From Gammaproteobacteria bacterium (GTDB lineage: Bacteria; Pseudomonadota; Gammaproteobacteria; Pseudomonadales; Azotimanducaceae_A), in contig DUAT01000012.1 in the NCBI GenBank assembly GCA_012960755.1, positions 1 through 64,000 on the forward strand: 64,000 bases of DNA, given 5' to 3'. The position numbers and the translations under genes were made by a program. Shown here piece by piece: positions 59,066 to 64,000 of the stretch (position 1 is its first letter; the number at the start of each line of letters is the position of its first letter). The notes beneath the pieces were generated by a model, which was given only the letters and a program-made list of their open reading frames with translations, searched no databases and was not told the origin of the DNA.

Positions 59066-59353
59066 CTAGTGGTTATGATCGAATTTCGCTTTTTGATCAG
59101 CCGTGGCTTCGGTCTGATATTTCTGCTTCCAGGTCGAGTAGGGCATGCCGTAAATAATCTCTCTGGCCTCTTCATAATCCATGGTAATTCCTTTATCCTC
59201 TGCCGCCGCCCTGTACCACTTACTGAGACAATTTCTACAGAAACCAGCCAGATTCATGAGATCGATATTTTGCACCTGCTTGTTCTCATCAAGGTGTAGT
59301 GTCAAACGGCGGAAAGCGGCGGCTTCAAGTTCAATTTTGGTTTGTTCGTTCAT
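59066..59353 (-). CDS. DUF1244-family small protein
   Basis: The 95-aa protein matches DUF1244: FRRLTLHLDENKQVQNIDLMNLAGFCRNCLSKWY, read in pieces, followed by DYEEAREIIYGMPY. Two Cys residues in FCRNCLSKW could bind a metal. It lies upstream of uup on the same strand after a short gap and is widely conserved in Proteobacteria. Its function is not known to me. Confidence 0.85.
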   Translation of the reverse strand: MNEQTKIELEAAAFRRLTLHLDENKQVQNIDLMNLAGFCRNCLSKWYRAAAEDKGITMDYEEAREIIYGMPYSTWKQKYQTEATADQKAKFDHNH

Positions 59354-59492
59354 TGCGGGCCTCGTTTGGTTATCTCGATGGCGGCTACCTTAACGCACAG
59401 GCAGGATGGCTTTCCAGCACTAACGTGTTGAACGAAGGGTGAACGGCAGGATAAACGAAACGGAAGAAGGTTTTTCTTGATGGCTGAAGATA

Positions 59493-62312
59493 ATGGCTGA
59501 ATACATTGTCGGGCAAAAATGGATTAGTAATGCCGAGCCCGAGCTGGCGATGGGTCGAGTCATCAAGCTTGCACATCGGACTATCTCTGTTTTTTTTGAT
59601 ATTTCATCTGAAGAACGGACCTATGCCCGCGATCAGGCCCCTCTTAGCCGGGTCAAATTTAATCCCGGTGACAAGATCGCAACCCAGGACGGCATACTCA
59701 TCACCGTCAAATCCGTCAAAGAGAAAGACGGTATTTTCATCTATCACGGTGATTACCTGGGAACAGATACCTTTGTCATGGAGACGGAACTGGATCCCAA
59801 TGTTCGATTCAGTAAACCCCAGGACCGCCTGTTCACTCACCAGTTTGATGACAATGCCTGGTTTAACCTGCGCTACGACACCTGGTGCCATGCTTCCCGC
59901 CTGGCAAATGCAAAGAACCGGGGCTTGTACGGACCCAGGGTTTCACTTGTGCCGCACCAGATGTACATTGCCAACGAAGTTGCTGGTCGTTTTGCTCCCC
60001 GGGTTCTGCTGGCGGATGAAGTCGGACTGGGAAAGACAATTGAAGCCGGTTTAATCGTCCACCAACAGTTACAGACCGGTCGGGCTGCCCGTGTCCTGAT
60101 CATTGTGCCTGAAGCCCTCACGTTCCAATGGTTCGTCGAAATGATCCGGCGTTTTAACCTTCAATTCACGGTACTTGATGAAGAGCGCTGTCAGCAGATT
60201 ATCGCCGACAATACTGAAGAAGCCGTGCTGGAAAATGATGTACCGCCACCATTCAATCCATTCGATGCTCAGCAGTTAATGCTCTGCTCGCTGGATTTGT
60301 TCACTCAAAATTCGGATCGAATCGAACAAATGCTCGAAACAACCTGGGACCTTTTGGTTATCGACGAAGCGCACCATCTCAGATGGAACCCGGATGAGGC
60401 CAGTATCGAATATTCGATTGTTGAGTTGTTCGCCAAAGCCACCAAAGGATTATTACTGTTAACAGCAACCCCTGAACAACTGGGCCGAACCGGACACTTC
60501 GCCCGACTGAAACTACTGGACCCGAATCGATTCCATGATTATGAGCTGTTTGTGAATGAGGAATATCAGTTTGAATCGATTGCAGATGCTGCTTATCGGC
60601 TGTTACAGGGAAGCGAGACCGAAAAAGCTGAGGCGAGGCTCGCAATCCGGAAGATGGTACAGCTGGATGCGTCTGATGCAGACCTGATTGATGCGTTACT
60701 GGATCGTCATGGTACAGGTCGCGTCCTGTTCCGTAATGTTCGCAGTGCCATCAAGGGTTTCCCGGACAGACTGACTTACCCGGTAGCCATGGAGCAACCG
60801 GCAATATACACCGATCCGCAGTCCTTCTTTCCACAAAAAGGTATTGATAACTGGGTTCAGATTGATCCCAGGATTCCGTGGATCATCGAAATGTTGCAAA
60901 CACAGCCTCAGGAAAAATTTCTTCTTATCTGCGCCCACCAGCAAACAGCGCTCGATCTTGAACAGCGACTGAGTGAACTCGTTACCACACGGATCACCGT
61001 TTTTCACGAGGGTATGGACCTTATCGCCCGTGATCGTGCCGCTAATTACTTTGCCGAAACCAATCGTGGTGCACAATTGCTGATCAGTTCAGAAATAGGC
61101 AGTGAAGGCAGGAACTTCCAGTTTGCCAGCCATTTGATTTTGTTCGATCTCCCCCTTGGCCCGGATCTGCTTGAGCAGCGTATCGGGCGGCTCGACAGAA
61201 TTGGTCAGCGGCAGGATGTAAAAATACATATCCCCTACTTTACCGGCACGGCAGGTGAACGTTTGTACCGTTTTTATGAAGAGGCCCTGGGTGTTTTCAC
61301 CGCACCTAACCCGGCCGCACAAAGTATCTTTGATGAACTGGCGGGGAGTATTCTGGACGACGATCTGGATCACCTGATTGCCACCGCCACCGCACTGAAC
61401 GCGACTCGACAGACTGAATTGAACAAGGGGCGCGATCGACTGCTTGAACTCAACTCCCATCGACCTGAGGTTTCCGGGCGTATTGTCATGGATATTGACC
61501 GGGACGAAGGGGGCAAGACACTCGAAAATTATATGGAACAATCCTTCGAAATATTTGGCCTGGAATCCGAATACACCAGTGATCATGTGATTACCATAAA
61601 ACCAACTGAAAGTATGTTGAGAAATAATTCAGTCAGCATAGAGACCCTCGACCACTATCATTATCCGGAACTGCCGGAGGACGGCATCCGCGTGACCTAT
61701 GACAGGCCGACGGCCCTGGCAAACGAGGATATTGGTTTCTTCACCTGGGAAAATCCAATGGTCCAGCAGGCAATGGACCTGGTGAATGCAGATGTTACGG
61801 GAAACAGCACGATGGTTGCGGTTAAACACCCGGAACTGAAAGCCGGAACGCTATTGGTTGAAGTCCTGCACGTGGTTGATTGTGTTGCAGCCGCTGAATT
61901 GATGGCCGACCGATTTTTGCCGCCAGCGGTTATTCGTTCAATGATTAACCCTGACCTGGATGATCTGGCCGGGTCGTTTCCATTTCAAACCTTTGTCATT
62001 GAACTACTCGATGTGCCGAACGCGACTCTGGGTAATATCGTGGAGAGCCAGATGGACGGAATCAAAACCATGATCGACAGGGCCCGGGAATTGGCCCTTG
62101 AAGAACTGGAGCGACAGAAGAATAGCGCACTTACCCGACTCAACCGAACCCTCGATCAGGAAACCACCCGCCTGGTTGAACTGGAGAAGGTGAACGAGAG
62201 CGTCAGGCCGGAAGAGATCGATCACCTGCGTCAAACTCACGAATTACTCCGCCAGGCAATTGCCCGGTCTGATGTTCGAATGGATGCAATCAGGGTGGTT
62301 GTTGCTGGTTAG
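59493..62312 (+). CDS. rapA: RNA polymerase-associated ATPase RapA
   Basis: The 939-aa Swi2/Snf2-type protein starts at ATG 59493. It has a Tudor-like N-terminal part, Walker A LLADEVGLGKTIEAG (about 171-185), DEAH in VIDEAHHLRW (about 290), LLTATPEQ, and helicase motifs ISSEIGSEGRNFQFA and QRIGRLDRIGQ. The C-terminal third is the RapA-specific spacer and coiled coil. RapA releases stalled RNA polymerase in Gammaproteobacteria. The gene is monocistronic. Confidence 0.96.
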   Translation: MAEYIVGQKWISNAEPELAMGRVIKLAHRTISVFFDISSEERTYARDQAPLSRVKFNPGDKIATQDGILITVKSVKEKDGIFIYHGDYLGTDTFVMETELDPNVRFSKPQDRLFTHQFDDNAWFNLRYDTWCHASRLANAKNRGLYGPRVSLVPHQMYIANEVAGRFAPRVLLADEVGLGKTIEAGLIVHQQLQTGRAARVLIIVPEALTFQWFVEMIRRFNLQFTVLDEERCQQIIADNTEEAVLENDVPPPFNPFDAQQLMLCSLDLFTQNSDRIEQMLETTWDLLVIDEAHHLRWNPDEASIEYSIVELFAKATKGLLLLTATPEQLGRTGHFARLKLLDPNRFHDYELFVNEEYQFESIADAAYRLLQGSETEKAEARLAIRKMVQLDASDADLIDALLDRHGTGRVLFRNVRSAIKGFPDRLTYPVAMEQPAIYTDPQSFFPQKGIDNWVQIDPRIPWIIEMLQTQPQEKFLLICAHQQTALDLEQRLSELVTTRITVFHEGMDLIARDRAANYFAETNRGAQLLISSEIGSEGRNFQFASHLILFDLPLGPDLLEQRIGRLDRIGQRQDVKIHIPYFTGTAGERLYRFYEEALGVFTAPNPAAQSIFDELAGSILDDDLDHLIATATALNATRQTELNKGRDRLLELNSHRPEVSGRIVMDIDRDEGGKTLENYMEQSFEIFGLESEYTSDHVITIKPTESMLRNNSVSIETLDHYHYPELPEDGIRVTYDRPTALANEDIGFFTWENPMVQQAMDLVNADVTGNSTMVAVKHPELKAGTLLVEVLHVVDCVAAAELMADRFLPPAVIRSMINPDLDDLAGSFPFQTFVIELLDVPNATLGNIVESQMDGIKTMIDRARELALEELERQKNSALTRLNRTLDQETTRLVELEKVNESVRPEEIDHLRQTHELLRQAIARSDVRMDAIRVVVAG

Positions 62313-62349
62313 CGATGTTGGTTAGCAAGAATCGCTGAGTGCCGTCAGG

Positions 62350-63228
62350 TCAATCACCCAATGCATTCAGGCTGGCTTCGAATCGCTCCTTCTGTGCCTT
62401 GTTGTTGGTCATGTCAATTGCCTTCTTCGAATGCTCCTCGAACGCAGCATCGTCACCCAGGTAATGATAAGCCTGCGCCAGCACTAAATGGCCGTCACAA
62501 TTTCCTGGACCGGCCCAGTGTTTAGGTAACAGGTTAAACGCGTTGGCATGACTGATAGCCTGCTGGTATTTCTTTTGCGCGAGGTAATACCGCGCGATAT
62601 TGATAACAGAAGACGGCGAGCGTTTCATTTCGAGCGCCTTAAGATACAGTTCTTCAGCCCTGGTATATTCCTCATCCCGACTCGCCAGACCGGCTTCCAT
62701 CAATACCCAGTCTGGTTCACTGACTAGCTTTAACTTCGCAAGGTAGACCATCCCCTTCTCAATATCCCCTCCTCCCATTTTCGGCGCATAAAGTAGCCAA
62801 CCGGTGTAGAACATGTTGCCCCGGAGATGGGTTGGTTCATGATCAGCCGCTGTGGCCATGGCTTTTTTCAGCTTGCCAAACATCCCCGCTTTGCGAAACA
62901 CATTCACTTCGTTAATCCGCAGCAAATAGATCAGTGTCAACGCATACTGATAGTCGGGATTTTGGGGTTCAATCTCGGCTGCACGACTCATGGCTTCCAG
63001 CGCTTCTTTCGCCTGATCCGTCTTGTATAGACTCAGGCCGTAGTAGTAGAGAAATTCGGGGTTATCCTCATTCCCAGCATCCGATTCAATATCATAGAAG
63101 TACTCAGTGGCTTGTTGATAATCTGCTTGCGTGAATAACTCTATTCCAGGCTGAAGGTTGCCGTCCGACAACACAGGATGACTCTGTAACAGCAGTATTA
63201 AAACGAGATACGGCAACTTTTTACTCAT
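62350..63228 (-). CDS. Exported TPR-repeat protein
   Basis: The 292-aa protein has a signal peptide (LVLILLLQSHPVLS) and about five TPR-like repeats: ADYQQATEYFYDIESD, YYGLSLYKTDQAKEALEAM, YTRAEELYLKALEM, INIARYYLAQKKYQQAI and LAQAYHYLGDDAAFEEH. It probably works in the periplasm as a scaffold. It lies 18 bp downstream of the permease gene on the same strand, so it may belong to the MacB-type system. No enzyme motif is seen. Confidence 0.75.
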   Translation of the reverse strand: MSKKLPYLVLILLLQSHPVLSDGNLQPGIELFTQADYQQATEYFYDIESDAGNEDNPEFLYYYGLSLYKTDQAKEALEAMSRAAEIEPQNPDYQYALTLIYLLRINEVNVFRKAGMFGKLKKAMATAADHEPTHLRGNMFYTGWLLYAPKMGGGDIEKGMVYLAKLKLVSEPDWVLMEAGLASRDEEYTRAEELYLKALEMKRSPSSVINIARYYLAQKKYQQAISHANAFNLLPKHWAGPGNCDGHLVLAQAYHYLGDDAAFEEHSKKAIDMTNNKAQKERFEASLNALGD

Positions 63229-63246
63229 AGCTCTTATTCATCGCTC

Positions 63247-64000
63247 TTATTCATAGTGCAGGGCTTCTCCAGGTTCCATGGCGACAATTTTCCGAACCGG
63301 AAGATAGGACGCCAACATTATCAGTATCCCAAAAATCAGCAGGGTACTGCCATACACAAAAGGAATCTCAATGGTGCCGGTGAGCCGTGACGGGATGATG
63401 TTGAACAGGGCCAGTGCGGCGCCGCCGCCAATGATAGCGCCGAAAAAAAGATAGCCGATGCCCTGCCGTAAATAAATATTGATGATGGATTTCTTCGTCG
63501 AACCAATTGCGCGACGTATACCTATTTCGTTTGCCCGCAAGAAAATCGACCGGGATATGATACCGTAGATGCCAACCACGGCCAGGAACAAAGCGACCGA
63601 GGCGATGACGGTAAGTAGATAGGCAAAAAACTTGAACTCCACCAGGTTTACCTGCTGAATATCGACCAGGGGTTTAATGTTATTCACAGGAATGTCCCGG
63701 TCGACGTTCCCTGAAGCGGCTTTGAAAATTTTCTGCGGGGAAATTTCAATGACACTTTTGATTCCAACCGTGAATTGCCTTGGCATATCCTGCCGGACAT
63801 ACCGATACACGGTTGGATTGCGCCAGGCTTTGATTGGAAACCTCTGTACCACCAGCTGACCGACGCCGACTACCGTAAGCCACTGATTGTCTCTTTCCGG
63901 ATCAAGCTGCAACCGTTTCCCCAGTGCAGATTCGTTGGGCCAGTTATCCGCCGCAAACTCACTATCAACGATAGCCACGGTCGGCGTATTTTCGGTATCT
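63247..64000 (-). CDS. MacB/FtsX-type ABC permease, C-terminal part
   Basis: The frame is open to the window edge, so the N-terminus is missing. Visible are about 250 residues: the end of the periplasmic domain (NWPNESALGKRLQL), then three membrane segments with GIYGIISRSIFLRANEIGIRRAIGS and SYLPVRKIVAMEPGEALHYE, the typical FtsX/MacB C-terminal signature. These permeases act in lipoprotein release or macrolide/peptide export with an ABC-ATPase, which would lie beyond the edge. The TPR gene follows. Confidence 0.9.
   Translation of the reverse strand, partial: DTENTPTVAIVDSEFAADNWPNESALGKRLQLDPERDNQWLTVVGVGQLVVQRFPIKAWRNPTVYRYVRQDMPRQFTVGIKSVIEISPQKIFKAASGNVDRDIPVNNIKPLVDIQQVNLVEFKFFAYLLTVIASVALFLAVVGIYGIISRSIFLRANEIGIRRAIGSTKKSIINIYLRQGIGYLFFGAIIGGGAALALFNIIPSRLTGTIEIPFVYGSTLLIFGILIMLASYLPVRKIVAMEPGEALHYE

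Overview
The window looks like chromosomal DNA of a free-living, probably marine, gammaproteobacterium with about 50% GC. The reasons are RapA, Uup and LpxC, a class II ribonucleotide reductase split into two genes as in Pseudomonas and relatives, a CYP153-like P450, several acyl-CoA synthetases and large TonB-dependent receptors. The genus cannot be named from the sequence alone.

Layout. 1-10914: a dense envelope-protein cluster. A caspase-like peptidase (leftward, cut by the window edge) diverges from a nine-gene rightward operon: LPP20-like protein, TPR membrane protein, lipoprotein, MCE/Mla-type permease, an ABC subunit that has lost nearly all ATPase motifs, an MCE-domain protein, a GNA1162/CsgG-like lipoprotein fused to FN3 and a repeat tail, a second LPP20-like protein and a DUF4384 protein. 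This is the best candidate in the window for an undescribed system. 10944-20189: small metabolic genes: a class III cyclase domain, a P450, a metallo-beta-lactamase-fold protein, a 2OG oxygenase that overlaps an isoquinoline-oxidoreductase-like molybdoenzyme pair, its TetR regulator with a double palindromic operator, an imine-reductase-like dehydrogenase and a PhyH dioxygenase.

20438-24789: mobile and decayed DNA. It holds an IS91-type element (tyrosine recombinase plus HUH transposase), a deiodinase-like membrane thiol protein, a P4-type integrase remnant and a selenocysteine tRNA. 24819-29671: an acyl-CoA synthetase, an oxidoreductase-SelD fusion and an HSL-type esterase. tRNA-Sec and SelD together show that the cell probably makes selenoproteins, although none is encoded here and selA and selB are not in the window.

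29830-39292: a small exported-protein operon with an apparent frameshift, a heterodimeric ABC exporter with one degenerate catalytic site, a spermidine-synthase-like protein split over two overlapping genes, and a second acyl-CoA synthetase. 39458-48490: a PilZ protein, then nrdJa-nrdJb-thyA-sulfotransferase, which combines dNTP/dTMP supply with an unrelated transferase, a one-domain asparaginase homologue, an FAD oxidoreductase and an MFS carrier.

48608-54739: two tandem, closely similar TonB-dependent receptors, each followed by a clear intrinsic terminator. 55262-64000: an lpxC gene away from the ftsZ cluster, a GST, uup, a DUF1244 gene, rapA, a TPR protein and the end of a MacB-type permease that leaves the window.

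All statements come from reading the sequence and remembered family features. No search or structure prediction was run.
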